Shown here: in pieces, positions 37,940 to 46,359 of the stretch | Layout of the letters: each line of letters begins with the position of its first letter | Numbering within the stretch: position 1 is the stretch's first letter | Source: Halomonas alkalicola | GTDB lineage: Bacteria; Pseudomonadota; Gammaproteobacteria; Pseudomonadales; Halomonadaceae | DNA length: 64,000 bases | Direction: 5' to 3' | Assembly (NCBI RefSeq): GCF_030704205.1 | Contig: NZ_CP131913.1 | Coordinates: 1,798,001 to 1,862,000, forward strand | The notes under the pieces: generated by a model | Database searches by the model: none | Told to the model about the DNA's origin: nothing | What the model saw: the letters and a program-made list of their open reading frames with translations, nothing else | Program-made: the position numbers and the translations under genes

Positions 37940-38230
37940 TCAGTGCACCCTCACCGGCGTCAGCGAGCAGAGCAGCGACCAGCGGCGGTCGTGGTAGTGC
38001 AGGATCAGCCGCCCCTCATGGGGGTGCTCGCCCTGCTCCCACACCGGCGAGAGCCCCTTGCGGTAGGCGCGCTGGGTCAGCTCGACGCGATCGATACCGA
38101 TGACCACGTAGTCGAGCAGCCCGAACAGGGCCGGCGGCAGCTCACTCAAAGAGCCGCTCTCCAGGGCGACGCTGGAGACGATGGCGGTTGCCGCGGTATC
38201 AGGCGTCATGGGCGTTGTCTCGATGTTCAT
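37940..38230 (-). CDS. Hypothetical ICE protein next to TraD
   Basis: 96 aa starting MNIETTPMTPDTAATA. It contains LFGLLDYVVIGIDRVELTQRAY and ends RWSLLCSLTPVRVH. No membrane segment. Its start overlaps the 3' end of traD by 32 bp and its stop is 2 bp from the TIGR03747 start, so it is part of the operon. No function recognised. Confidence 0.65.
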   Translation of the reverse strand: MNIETTPMTPDTAATAIVSSVALESGSLSELPPALFGLLDYVVIGIDRVELTQRAYRKGLSPVWEQGEHPHEGRLILHYHDRRWSLLCSLTPVRVH

Positions 38231-40493
38231 CACGGTTCTCCATCTCTTGGGCCAGCGGCCACTCGTCGAGCAGCTGATACTCGGCCTCCTCGCCCTGCCG
38301 GCGCGTTTTGGCCTCGCCCTTGCCATGCTCCTCCCTTCGGGCTTCTGCCTGCGCAGGCGGCGGCTCCTGGGCATCGCGGGCCCGCATCGGGAGTTCAGCC
38401 CCTAACTCGCCCAGCTCCAGGTTCACCGGCGGTGGCATCACCGCGGTCCACCACTGCTCGCCGGTGGTGTAGTCGCGCTTCATGCGCTCGGCGAGCTCGG
38501 CGATACTGCCGGGAATATCCTCGTGCCTGTCGGGCAGCGGCAAGGGCATGCGCACCTTCCAGAGCTGGCCGCCCTCGAGCAGGGCGAAGGCCTGCCCCTT
38601 GGGCAGCGAGACCACGTCCGCCGGCTCGATCATCGGCACCTGCACGGTGCTGATGCGGTCGCCGCCGGAGCTGGTGAAGTCGATATCGTTGGCGATGTCG
38701 CTGGAATCCGAGGCCATGCTGACCAGCATGCGGGTGGCCACGTTGACCTGGCGCAGCTGCCGGGTCAGCAGCTCGGCGGTCTTCTCCTCGCGCACCCGCA
38801 GCATCACCAGGTTGTTGAAGTTGCCGACCACCTGGCCGGCCTTGGCGGCGTTGCCGATGCGCGCCTCGATGTCGGAGAGGGTCTGGGTGTAGGCGGTGAC
38901 CTGGATGCCGGCGCCGCCCCCCTTGTTGATGAGCGGGATGAACTCGTCGCCCATCAGCTCGTTGAACTCGTCGCAGTGCAGGTTGATCGGCACCTTGCCC
39001 ATGCGCTTGCCGTTCACCGCCGGCAGGCCGTCATCGATGCCGTGCTTGTAGATATGGCCGGCCACCGAGACCAGGTCGGCGAACATGGAGTTGCCCACCG
39101 CCTGGGCCACCTCGAAATCAGACATGGCATCCAGGCCCACGTAGACGATGCCGCGCTTACGGATGATCTGCTGCCAGTCGATGATTGGCCGAGGGTCTTC
39201 GATGTCGTCATAGTCCGGCGAAAGCAGCTCGGCGATGCGCCCGGTGGTCAGCTTCTCCAGCAGCGGCAGCAGGCTCGCCACGATCTTGTCGAAGTAGGTC
39301 TTGTCGTAGCGCACGGCGCTGCGCAGTCCCTCGAGCACCGCGTCCACCACCTTGACCTGCTGCAGGTACTGCTCGATGGCCACGACCCGCTTGTCGCGGC
39401 CCTGAAACTGGCGGGGGATGTTCTTGTCGTTGAGCTTGCCCTCGATGGTGGTGATGCGCTCCCAGGCGTGCTGGTCGTGGCGGGTCAGGGTCTGCTGGGC
39501 GTACTCGATCATCAGGCCGTCGATGTTCACCACGTCCGAGAGGATCTGCTCGTAGGTGGGGCGCTGCCCCAGGGCATGACGGGCCCGGGCCACGATGTTG
39601 ACGAAGCGCCAGGCGAACTCACGGAAGGCGGCGCTGTTGCCCTCCCCTGAGAGCTGGCCGGCGAGCCGGGTGGCCACCTCGGAGATGCGCCCGAAACGGC
39701 CCACGGCGTTATAGCGCGCCGAGATATCCGGCCAGCCCAGGTGGAAGACGTAGAATGAATCGCCACGGCCCGCCCGCTGCGCCTCGGCATACATGCGGAT
39801 CATCAGGTCGGCGTCGCCCTTGGGATCGAAGGCGATGACCACGTCGCCGCGATGGATGTCCTGAGTGATCAGGATCTCGGCGAGCCGGGTCTTGCCGACC
39901 CGGGTGGTACCCTCCACCAGGGTGTGACCGACCCGCTCCCCCAGGGGCAGGTAGACGTCGCGTTCTTTCCACTCCACGGCGTGGAGTGCCGCCATGCCGC
40001 CCACCGGCGGCAGCGGGCGCACCGGATTCCAGGGCACGTCCGCGGCGAGCAGCTTCACCAACGGCCAACCGGCCCTATAGCGCTCCAGCCGGTTCTCCAG
40101 CTCCCGGGCGACGCGGTAGGCGGGCCCCGGGCGCAGATAGCGCTGCACGTGAGGCTGCTGGCTCTCATGCAGCCGCTGGGTGTGGCGCGCCTCCCACTTG
40201 AAGCCCTTGCCCATCCACAGCAGCCGCTGGCTGACCGGGATCTGCCGGCTGCGCAGCGCGAAGCGCGGCAGACGCTTCATGTTGCGGCGGTACCGCAGCA
40301 CCACCCAGGCCTGCCGGGCACGCCACAGCCCGAAAGCGGCGAAACCCGCCGCCATGCCGTAGCCCACGCTGGGCGATAGAGCCAGGGACCAGGGCGCCAT
40401 GATGCAGAGCACCGCACAGGCCAGGCAGACCAGGGCGGTGTTGAGCTCTACCGCCGGGCGCAGCAGCGCCTCCAGAGGGTGTGTCTGGTTCAT
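38199..40493 (-). CDS. traD: Conjugative coupling factor TraD (SXT/TIGR03743 type)
   Basis: 764 aa, the type IV coupling protein that hands DNA-relaxase to the secretion channel. Two N-terminal membrane segments (TALVCLACAVLCIMAPWSLAL region), Walker A LVEGTTRVGKTRLAEIL, Walker B region with VAIDPKGDAD-like VIAFDPKGDADLMIRMY, and INLHCDEFNELMGDEFIPLINKGG. The family length is about 700-760. C-terminal tail is charged. Intact. Confidence 0.93.
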   Translation of the reverse strand: MNQTHPLEALLRPAVELNTALVCLACAVLCIMAPWSLALSPSVGYGMAAGFAAFGLWRARQAWVVLRYRRNMKRLPRFALRSRQIPVSQRLLWMGKGFKWEARHTQRLHESQQPHVQRYLRPGPAYRVARELENRLERYRAGWPLVKLLAADVPWNPVRPLPPVGGMAALHAVEWKERDVYLPLGERVGHTLVEGTTRVGKTRLAEILITQDIHRGDVVIAFDPKGDADLMIRMYAEAQRAGRGDSFYVFHLGWPDISARYNAVGRFGRISEVATRLAGQLSGEGNSAAFREFAWRFVNIVARARHALGQRPTYEQILSDVVNIDGLMIEYAQQTLTRHDQHAWERITTIEGKLNDKNIPRQFQGRDKRVVAIEQYLQQVKVVDAVLEGLRSAVRYDKTYFDKIVASLLPLLEKLTTGRIAELLSPDYDDIEDPRPIIDWQQIIRKRGIVYVGLDAMSDFEVAQAVGNSMFADLVSVAGHIYKHGIDDGLPAVNGKRMGKVPINLHCDEFNELMGDEFIPLINKGGGAGIQVTAYTQTLSDIEARIGNAAKAGQVVGNFNNLVMLRVREEKTAELLTRQLRQVNVATRMLVSMASDSSDIANDIDFTSSGGDRISTVQVPMIEPADVVSLPKGQAFALLEGGQLWKVRMPLPLPDRHEDIPGSIAELAERMKRDYTTGEQWWTAVMPPPVNLELGELGAELPMRARDAQEPPPAQAEARREEHGKGEAKTRRQGEEAEYQLLDEWPLAQEMENRDEHRDNAHDA

Positions 40494-40502
40494 CGTGCGC
40501 TC

Positions 40503-41078
40503 CTACTGCTCCAGCCCCTGAGCCGTCACCAGCACCGGGTAGTGGGCCAGGCCCAGCCGGCCGGCCAGGTCGTCCCCCGGCGTGGGGCGCAGCTCGAGCC
40601 CCGGCGCCGCCTCGCGCAGGCGCTCAAGCCCCTCGGGCGTGGCCACCTCGACGATCAGCCCCACCGCGTTGAACTCGCGCAGGGTCTCCCCGCGGGCCTC
40701 CAGCCAGCGCAGCGACAACGCATCGTCACCAACCAGGAAGAAGGGCGTCATGCGGCTCGGCAGCTCCAGCGGTCGAAAGCGCACCTCGCCGGGCGATAGC
40801 CGCTCACTGGTCACCGGCAGCATATCCGCCTCGCTGAACGGCACCAGCGCACGCGGATCCGGGGCATAGCCCTCCTCCTCCGGCACATCGGCCATGCCGA
40901 TGGCGACGAAGTAGGGGCGGGCCGGTTCGCCGCCATGATCGGCAAGCACCTCCAAGACAGGCCGCTCTGCAGGGGACATACGCGGCATGGTCTCCGCCTG
41001 GGCACTAGCGGCAAGCAGCCCAAGGAGCCCACCCATCAGAGCGGCTAACGCCCAGCGGCAGCGATTACATTTCACCAT
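40503..41078 (-). CDS. ICE protein, TIGR03765 (PFL_4695) family
   Basis: 191 aa with a signal peptide (WALAALMGGLLGLLAASAQA). The mature part has RPYFVAIGMADVP and the C-terminal GLELRPTPGDDLAGRLGLAHYPVLVTAQGLEQ, conserved in TIGR03765. ATG at 41078 (MVKCNRCRW) starts the signal. Encoded just before traD, as in related ICEs. Confidence 0.85.
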   Translation of the reverse strand: MVKCNRCRWALAALMGGLLGLLAASAQAETMPRMSPAERPVLEVLADHGGEPARPYFVAIGMADVPEEEGYAPDPRALVPFSEADMLPVTSERLSPGEVRFRPLELPSRMTPFFLVGDDALSLRWLEARGETLREFNAVGLIVEVATPEGLERLREAAPGLELRPTPGDDLAGRLGLAHYPVLVTAQGLEQ

Positions 41079-41092
41079 CGGTCGACTCTCCC

Positions 41093-41677
41093 TTAGTTGG
41101 CTGCCAGCTGCCGCTGGCGAGACGTTCGCAGCCGCTCGAGCTCGGCGGCGACGATACGGCGATAGCGGGCCGCAGGCTCTCCACCAGCGGGACGGTGGTA
41201 GCGCCCGGCCGCCTGCACCCAGTCGCCGGTGGCCTCGAAGTGGCCGCGCAGCAGGCGGGCCGCTTCCTCCAGGTTGGCGTAGGGATCCAGGGCATCGCAG
41301 GGATGGGGAAAGCGCTTGCCGGCGCCGAACAGCTGCGGCTGCCAGCGAACGTTGAGCTGGGCGATGCCCACGTCCACGACGCGGGTTTCCTGAAGGGCCA
41401 GCACCAGGGCATCGCAGGCCGCCTGGCGCGTCGCGAAGTGGAAGCCTTCCCCCGCCACGTTCAGGGTCCAGGGCCAGGGGCGGCGACCCGCCTTCAGGCT
41501 GACCACAGATTCCGCCATGGCCACCGCGTAGAGCACCTCGGGCGGGACCTGGTGCAGGCTTGCCGCATCGAAATAGGCCGGCGGCACCGCGCTCGCCTTG
41601 GCCACCGACGACACCCATGCCAGGCCACAGGCAAGCGCGCAGCTCATTGCCCAGCGCCGGCATGCTGTCGGCCTCAT
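41093..41677 (-). CDS. Lytic transglycosylase of the conjugation apparatus
   Basis: 194 aa with a signal peptide (CALACGLAWVSSVAKASA). SLT-type fold: VPPEVLYAVAMAESVVSL carries the catalytic Glu (AES), then VDVGIAQLNVRWQPQLFG and YANLEEAARLLRGHFEATGDWVQAAGRYH. It opens peptidoglycan to let the T4SS cross the cell wall. Fits the VirB1-like place in the ICE. Confidence 0.88.
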   Translation of the reverse strand: MRPTACRRWAMSCALACGLAWVSSVAKASAVPPAYFDAASLHQVPPEVLYAVAMAESVVSLKAGRRPWPWTLNVAGEGFHFATRQAACDALVLALQETRVVDVGIAQLNVRWQPQLFGAGKRFPHPCDALDPYANLEEAARLLRGHFEATGDWVQAAGRYHRPAGGEPAARYRRIVAAELERLRTSRQRQLAAN

Positions 41678-41686
41678 GCCCCCTCC

Positions 41687-42442
41687 TCACCTCGGGTAGA
41701 CCTGGGGCAGCGACCCCATGGTGATGCCGTGCTCGGGGTCCGGCTGGCCGTGGTTGAGGGTGATGTCCCGCGCCCGCACGCGGTCCGCCGGCACGCCCAC
41801 GCGGCTGGCCCAGTCGCGTATCACGGCGTCGTCGCCGTCGCTGTCGAGCACGAAGATGTCCATCTGGGCGCCCTGGGCCATCAGCTCGCTGACGGTGCTG
41901 TCGCAGCGCTCGCACGCCTCGACCGCCACATACACCGTCAGCCGCGCCTGCAGCGCGCCCTCGTCGGTGAAGTAAAAGGCATTGCGCGGCCGCAGGGTGA
42001 ACTCGTCCACCGGCATCTCGTCGGGATAGAGGCGCTGCCAGGCCTCGTCATAGGCCCGCTGGAACGCCAGCTCCCGCTCGGTGCGTTCGCGCTCCACGGC
42101 CACCAGCAGCTCCGCATAGCGGCGGCGCTCCTCGGCGCTGCGCGCCTCCACGCCCAGGGCAGTGATGGGGTCGAGGTTGGGCGACCAGATCCCTCGCGGA
42201 CCCTCCATCAGGGTCTCGTAGCGCTCCCAGTCGCGCTCGGTCAGCTTCCAGGCCTCGGCCCGCTGCGTGCGCGTGGTAGTGCGCTCGCTCTCGAGCAGCC
42301 GCTGGGCCTCCTGAATCACAGCGGAGGCATAGGGGCGATGCTCCGGGGTGGACTGGGCAGTGGACTGGGCAGCGGCCTGGCTGGCCAGCAGCGCCACGGC
42401 AACGGTCATCGCGGAAAGCACAGCAGGTTTCGGGTTTGTCAT
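41687..42442 (-). CDS. ICE protein, TIGR03759 (PFL_4693) family
   Basis: 251 aa with signal peptide (AMTVAVALLASQAAAQ). WKLTERDWERYETLMEGPRGIWSPNLDPITALG is the family signature. Residues about 190-215 (FVAVEACERCDSTV with a CxxC) have thioredoxin-like character, which suggests redox or disulfide work in the periplasm; that is inference. Confidence 0.86.
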   Translation of the reverse strand: MTNPKPAVLSAMTVAVALLASQAAAQSTAQSTPEHRPYASAVIQEAQRLLESERTTTRTQRAEAWKLTERDWERYETLMEGPRGIWSPNLDPITALGVEARSAEERRRYAELLVAVERERTERELAFQRAYDEAWQRLYPDEMPVDEFTLRPRNAFYFTDEGALQARLTVYVAVEACERCDSTVSELMAQGAQMDIFVLDSDGDDAVIRDWASRVGVPADRVRARDITLNHGQPDPEHGITMGSLPQVYPR

Positions 42443-42461
42443 CGCAGGATCTCCGGTGGGC

Positions 42462-43223
42462 TCAGGGAATCTGGTCGTCGACGGCGCGGCCGTTGCGGCT
42501 GAAGACGGCGCGGGTGCCGCGGATACTGGTCAGCTCCCAGCCATCCTGGCGATCCCCGACGCCCAGCAGCCGGATATCCCGCAGGCTCGACAGGCCGTTG
42601 GGCGAAACACCGACGTAGGGGCGCCCGCCCCGGGACTCGACGCCGGTGACCTGGAACGGGGGCGACGGCGGGGCCACTGGCCGCGGCGCCTGGCGGGCAG
42701 GTGCCGGGCGTGGCGCCGCCTGCCGGCTCTGCTCGAGTCGCTCCTCCAGCGTCTGGATCTGCTCGTTCTGGGCGGTAACGCGCAGGTTGAGCTCGCTATC
42801 CAGGCGACTCAGGTCCTCGGCCAGCTCAGACAGGCGGGGCTCGAGCGGATCCCGCTGCTCCAGCTGAGCCTGTGCGGCGGTGATGCCGGCGGCATTCTCC
42901 TGCCCTCGCTGCTCGGCCCGTTCGAGACGCTGATCCAGCTCCGCCAGGCGCTGCTCCAGCGCCGCCTGCTGCGACGCCACTCGGGCGAGCGTCTCCTCCA
43001 GCGGTACCAACGCCTGCTGCACCTGGGACTGCACCAGGGATTCCATCGGCACCTCTTCAGGCGCCGGCCTCAACAGCAGCGCTCCTGACACCACGGCACC
43101 GGCCAGGCTGACCGCCAGCAGACCGTAGAGGGTCTTCCTGCCGCCCTTCCCTGCCCCGCGCTTGCGGCGATGCTGCGGCTCCGTCGGCTTGTGGTCGGGC
43201 GACAGCTCGGTGGTCTCACTCAT
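42462..43223 (-). CDS. Conjugation-region membrane-anchored coiled-coil protein (PilP-like C-terminus)
   Basis: 253 aa. Positively charged N-terminus (HRRKRGAGKGGRKT), one membrane anchor (LYGLLAVSLAGAVVSGALLL), a coiled coil from about 60 to 165 rich in Glu, Gln and Leu, a Pro-rich linker, and a C-terminal domain ending SIRGTRAVFSRNGRAVDDQIP. The last part resembles PilP-like domains. Overlaps the PilL-type gene. Role likely structural in the pilus base. Confidence 0.7.
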   Translation of the reverse strand: MSETTELSPDHKPTEPQHRRKRGAGKGGRKTLYGLLAVSLAGAVVSGALLLRPAPEEVPMESLVQSQVQQALVPLEETLARVASQQAALEQRLAELDQRLERAEQRGQENAAGITAAQAQLEQRDPLEPRLSELAEDLSRLDSELNLRVTAQNEQIQTLEERLEQSRQAAPRPAPARQAPRPVAPPSPPFQVTGVESRGGRPYVGVSPNGLSSLRDIRLLGVGDRQDGWELTSIRGTRAVFSRNGRAVDDQIP

Positions 43224-43860
43224 CGCTCACCTCCGCCACCGCTTCGTTGCGCTCCTCACGGCTATCGTCGCCGTGCCCCGGCGCATAGCGGATATCCCGC
43301 ACCTGGTAGCAGACCTCTCTGGCGACAGGGTCGACCTCCAGCTCCCAGGCGTCGCCGCCCAGTACCTGAAGGGCTTCGCGCAGCGGCATGGGGCCCAGCC
43401 GGTAGTGGGCCGCCGGCAGCGGCTTGCGGTAGAGGGTGCGCTGGGCGGGGCCGGGCGCGGGGCAGAGCGAATAGCCGGTATGGCGCAGGGTGTGATGCAG
43501 CGCCTCCTCCACGGTGGTGGTCATGGATGCCGGAATGCGCACGTCGATGGTCTGCTCCAGGAGGTAGCGCTGACCCAGCGAGGCCTGAGTGGCTACCAGC
43601 TGATAGCGCCCGGTGCGAATGACCTCGACGGAGGGCAGCTCGTCGCTGTAGATGTCCGGGGTCACGGCCTCAGTTGTCGGCGGGTTGGGGCCGGTGACCA
43701 CGGCCCGATGCCGCTCGCCGTCTACGTCAAAGTACGGCAGCGAGAGCACAAGAGGGTCGGCATTCGAGGGCTCGTGAGTCTGTGGCGGCTGATGGGCACA
43801 GCCCGCCAACAGCGTGGTGGCGATCAGCGCAGCGGTCGAGAGGGTGGGAAGGTTGAGCAT
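43216..43860 (-). CDS. pilL: PilL-type conjugative transfer lipoprotein (TIGR03748)
   Basis: 214 aa. Lipobox STAALIATTLLAGCAHQ. The mature region has YFDVDGERHRAVVTGPNPP-like features and RTGRYQLVATQASLGQRYLLEQTIDV, with VEEALHHTLRHTGYSLCP, characteristic of PilL N-terminal proteins. ATG at 43860 is preferred (GAGG 7 nt upstream); the upstream TTG at 43872 is less likely. First gene of the long transfer operon; a strong terminator separates it from the gene upstream. Confidence 0.84.
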   Translation of the reverse strand: MLNLPTLSTAALIATTLLAGCAHQPPQTHEPSNADPLVLSLPYFDVDGERHRAVVTGPNPPTTEAVTPDIYSDELPSVEVIRTGRYQLVATQASLGQRYLLEQTIDVRIPASMTTTVEEALHHTLRHTGYSLCPAPGPAQRTLYRKPLPAAHYRLGPMPLREALQVLGGDAWELEVDPVAREVCYQVRDIRYAPGHGDDSREERNEAVAEVSDE

Positions 43861-43958
43861 GCGTTGCCTCAAGGGAGTCCATTCAATGGCGTTGAGGCAG
43901 GAGGTTCTCGGGTTTGCGGGGGCGGGTCGATTGGAAAGCGTAATCTGGCGGGGAAAGG

Positions 43959-43985
43959 AAAAACGCCCCGGGGTGGGGCGTTTTT
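43959..43985. terminator. Bidirectional terminator
   Basis: AAAAACGCCCC and GGGGCGTTTTT form an 11-bp perfect stem with a 5-nt loop. It lies 15 bp past the stop of the 44,001-44,537 gene and just before the pilL promoter region, separating the maintenance genes from the transfer operon. Confidence 0.85.
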
Positions 43986-44000
43986 CAGGGTTGGGAATCG

Positions 44001-44537
44001 TCAGTGTCTTGGCATGACGCTGAGCGCCTCGAGCTCACGGCGCACATAGGGTCGATAGTAGTGGTCCAGAGCCAGCTGCAGCCGCAGGCCTGCCGCCTGC
44101 TCGCGAAGCCAGCGCGCTGCGCTGACGTTGTCTGCCAGGGCAATCTCCTCCCTGGCCCGCTGCTCCAGTGCCTGCTCGCGCTCGCGTAGCGCAGACGCTT
44201 CCTGAACGGTGGGCGGCATGAGCCACTCGAAGGCACCCATCGTAAAGCGCGCTGCTGCCACAAGGCGCCCGTACCGGTCTCGCACCTCGGCGTGAGACAG
44301 CATGACCTCCGGGCCGATATGCGCCAGAAAGTCGGGCTCTGCATGGACGATCTCGGTGACCGTCGCAAAGCTGCCAGCGTCGATGACCGTTGTCTCCTCG
44401 AACCAGGGGTCCGAGGGAGCGGTGTCGTCATACTCCCAGCGCGTGCCATGCACCGTGAGACGAAACTGCGCGAGCAGCACCGTCTCCCGAATCAGCGCAC
44501 CTTCGACCGCATAGGGGTTGGGGACAAAGTGTTCCAT
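44001..44537 (-). CDS. Hypothetical ICE protein
   Basis: 178 aa from ATG at 44537, which has GGGAG 8 nt upstream; another ATG at 44555 is in frame. The protein reads MEHFVPNPYAVEGALIRETV, with AHIGPEVMLSHAEVRDRYGRLVAAARFTMGAFEWL in the middle and a helical, Glu/Ala/Arg-rich C-terminal half. No membrane segment or catalytic motif. It is followed by a strong terminator and preceded by a hairpin leader like those of two neighbouring genes. Confidence 0.6.
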   Translation of the reverse strand: MEHFVPNPYAVEGALIRETVLLAQFRLTVHGTRWEYDDTAPSDPWFEETTVIDAGSFATVTEIVHAEPDFLAHIGPEVMLSHAEVRDRYGRLVAAARFTMGAFEWLMPPTVQEASALREREQALEQRAREEIALADNVSAARWLREQAAGLRLQLALDHYYRPYVRRELEALSVMPRH

Positions 44538-44581
44538 CGTGGTTCTCCCGTTCATGACAACGCCGGGGAGAACCTTCCCAG

Positions 44582-44599
44582 CGGGGAGGCATTTCCCCG
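44582..44599 (-). promoter_or_regulatory. Leader hairpin before the 44,537 gene
   Basis: CGGGGAGGCATTTCCCCG forms a GC-rich stem 45 nt before the start codon. Nearly the same sequence occurs at 45,581-45,596 before another gene. Confidence 0.5.
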
Positions 44600-44628
44600 G
44601 CTGGGTGGTTGAATGGAAACGCTATGGA

Positions 44629-45162
44629 TCAGTGCATGGCCGGCGAATCGAAGGAGCCGGCCGCTTCTCCCGCGTGGGCAGCGGCGTAGCCATTGCCGGC
44701 TTCAGACGGCTCCACTGAGGCAGCGGATCTGTCGTTGCCGGCAGTCTGCTCGTCGCGGCGGGGTGCCTGGTAAACCATCTCGCCGTTCACCTTTATCCAG
44801 CTGATGAACAGCAGGCGCGCCTTGAGACTGACGCCGGTCTGGCCCGCCTTGTCGCCTCTGGAGTAGACGAAGGTGTCCGTCCAGAGGTCGCCCAGCTTGA
44901 AGCCCACCAGCACCTTGCGACCTTGATACACCGCCTGACGGCAGCGTTTGACGAGCGCTTCGGCCTCACGGCCGCTGATCCGGCAGTCGAAGCGGGTATA
45001 GCCCACATCGTCCGCGGGGCCGTTCAGGGCGGCGATATCGCATGCCCAGAACGCGTCTCCACGCTTCGGCCTGACCTCTCGGATGCGGTTGAGATAGCCA
45101 AGGCCGGTGATATGCAGATCGAAGAAGCCAGTGGTGGCACTCTGGTGAGTGGAGTTCGTCAT
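44629..45162 (-). CDS. STY4534-family ICE replication protein (DUF3577)
   Basis: 177 aa beginning MTNSTHQSATTGFFDLHITG. The core, GLGYLNRIREVRPKRGDAFWACDIAALNGP, with YTRFDCRISGREAE and VLVGFKLGDLWTDTF, is the OB-like fold of DUF3577, found in the replication/maintenance module of SPI-7-type elements. C-terminus low complexity. ATG at 45162 chosen because GAGACACTCC with an SD-like GGAG lies upstream. Confidence 0.86.
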   Translation of the reverse strand: MTNSTHQSATTGFFDLHITGLGYLNRIREVRPKRGDAFWACDIAALNGPADDVGYTRFDCRISGREAEALVKRCRQAVYQGRKVLVGFKLGDLWTDTFVYSRGDKAGQTGVSLKARLLFISWIKVNGEMVYQAPRRDEQTAGNDRSAASVEPSEAGNGYAAAHAGEAAGSFDSPAMH

Positions 45163-45215
45163 GGAGTGTCTCCTCGGTGGGTTGCGGTGTGCACCCGGGA
45201 GACACTCGCCCCCTG

Positions 45216-45237
45216 CGGGAAGTCGAGTGGCTTCCCG
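45216..45237 (-). promoter_or_regulatory. Leader hairpin before the DUF3577 gene
   Basis: CGGGAAG and CTTCCCG pair across an 8-nt loop, 54 nt before the start codon. One of three similar GC-rich stems placed before consecutive genes. Confidence 0.5.
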
Positions 45238-45267
45238 GGTGGGCAAGGGGTGGATTCAGACGCTGGT

Positions 45268-45543
45268 TCAGCCCATCAGCACGCAGTGGTGCCGAGCGCC
45301 TGCCAGGTGGGTGTGGCAGCAGTCGCAGGATGAGGTCGAGAACGCTTCGTCGTACTCGCTATCGCCGACGACGAGGGTGTTCCCGTCGCGCTGCGCTGCG
45401 TAGATGGAATCACGCACCTCCCTTTCTCGGGCGGCAGCGCTCTCCTCATCCAGGAAGTGATGCAGCCCGGTGGCATCGTCATTGGCGATGATCATCAGGC
45501 AGTCGTCACAGACCATGACATGGTCGTCGACAATCGTGGCCAT
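45268..45543 (-). CDS. Small cysteine-rich hypothetical protein
   Basis: 91 aa. A CDDC pair occurs near the start (MVCDDCLMII) and a CDCCHTH cluster near the end (SSCDCCHTHLAGARHH). Together these could bind one or two zinc ions. The middle is acidic and helical. No family name assigned. It sits among ICE maintenance genes and is preceded by a double hairpin. Confidence 0.6.
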   Translation of the reverse strand: MATIVDDHVMVCDDCLMIIANDDATGLHHFLDEESAAAREREVRDSIYAAQRDGNTLVVGDSEYDEAFSTSSCDCCHTHLAGARHHCVLMG

Positions 45544-46359
45544 GGGGTCTTCCTCCAGGTTCCAGGGGGTCCGCCCCCCTGGGGAGGCATCTCCCCGAAT
45601 GGGTTGTAATCGCAGTGGCATCCAGCCCGAATGGGCGGCCTCGTCTCGGGATGCGCGAGGCCTTGGGTGACGGCGTACCGCCAAGCGGCGCACCCTTGAA
45701 ACGCCTGGGTGCCTGGGGTGTCTCGGTTGGAACCGGTCGAGACCACCGGGCCGCCAGCGGCGGCACTTGCCCACTGGAAGGCTGCTCATTGCTTGGGCAG
45801 CGTCTCCTCGATATCCCCACTCGCAAGACGCGGCACGCCACGTCTTGGGATTGAAGACCATAGAGGGCATCAACAGGGTCGTCGCCGTATCGACAAGTAC
45901 CAGGATGTCCGCCATGCAACTGGAGCCAAGGCATGTCCCTCGTTGTCTTGCTTCGCTCACGGTGGCACCCGAATCTCTTCGCGGACGCATTCGGTCGATC
46001 AAGCACAGATCCCTGCACAAAGGGCTCCCGTTGGTGATGCGGCGGGCTCCGCAGAAGGGCAGGCGTTTCCAGCGTGGAAACGTCAACCGGCCTGGCTGCT
46101 ACCCTGGCTCAAGGTAGCCGGCAGGCCGGTCGTCGTATGAGATAGGTGGCCAACCAACCAAGTTGGCCTGGGACTAATGAACCTCGAACCCCGACTGTTG
46201 ATGATGCAGTGTGAGCCGTATAGGCGGGATGGGGCGTATTCGTCTCGCGAGGTGCGAATACTTTGGGGGATTGAGCGTTGGCGCTCAAAGGGCGTTGCGT
46301 GATGACCGTCAGCAACCAACGGGGTACGGCTCTCATTATTGAGCCTACCCCTCTTAGGG
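45544..46359. other. Long intergenic region with hairpins, no gene seen
   Basis: About 815 bp between topB and the small Cys-rich gene. Stems: CCAGGGGG/CCCCCTGG at 45562-45582 and GGGGAG/CTCCCC at 45581-45596 form a leader; GGCCAAC/GTTGGCC at 46148-46168; TTGAGCG/CGCTCAA at 46271-46288; and an imperfect GGGTA-GGCTC hairpin at about 46320-46351 just after the topB stop, perhaps its terminator. Open frames exist but none shows a start signal or family resemblance. Confidence 0.5.

Noticed and set aside
38523..39650. Plus-strand open frame of 375 codons within traD
   Set aside because: Antisense shadow of a fully convincing TraD with Walker motifs; His/Val/Leu-rich composition typical of such shadows.
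45506..46140. Open frames on both strands in the region after topB
   Set aside because: No start signal, no family resemblance, and codon use unlike neighbours; better described as a non-coding region with hairpins.
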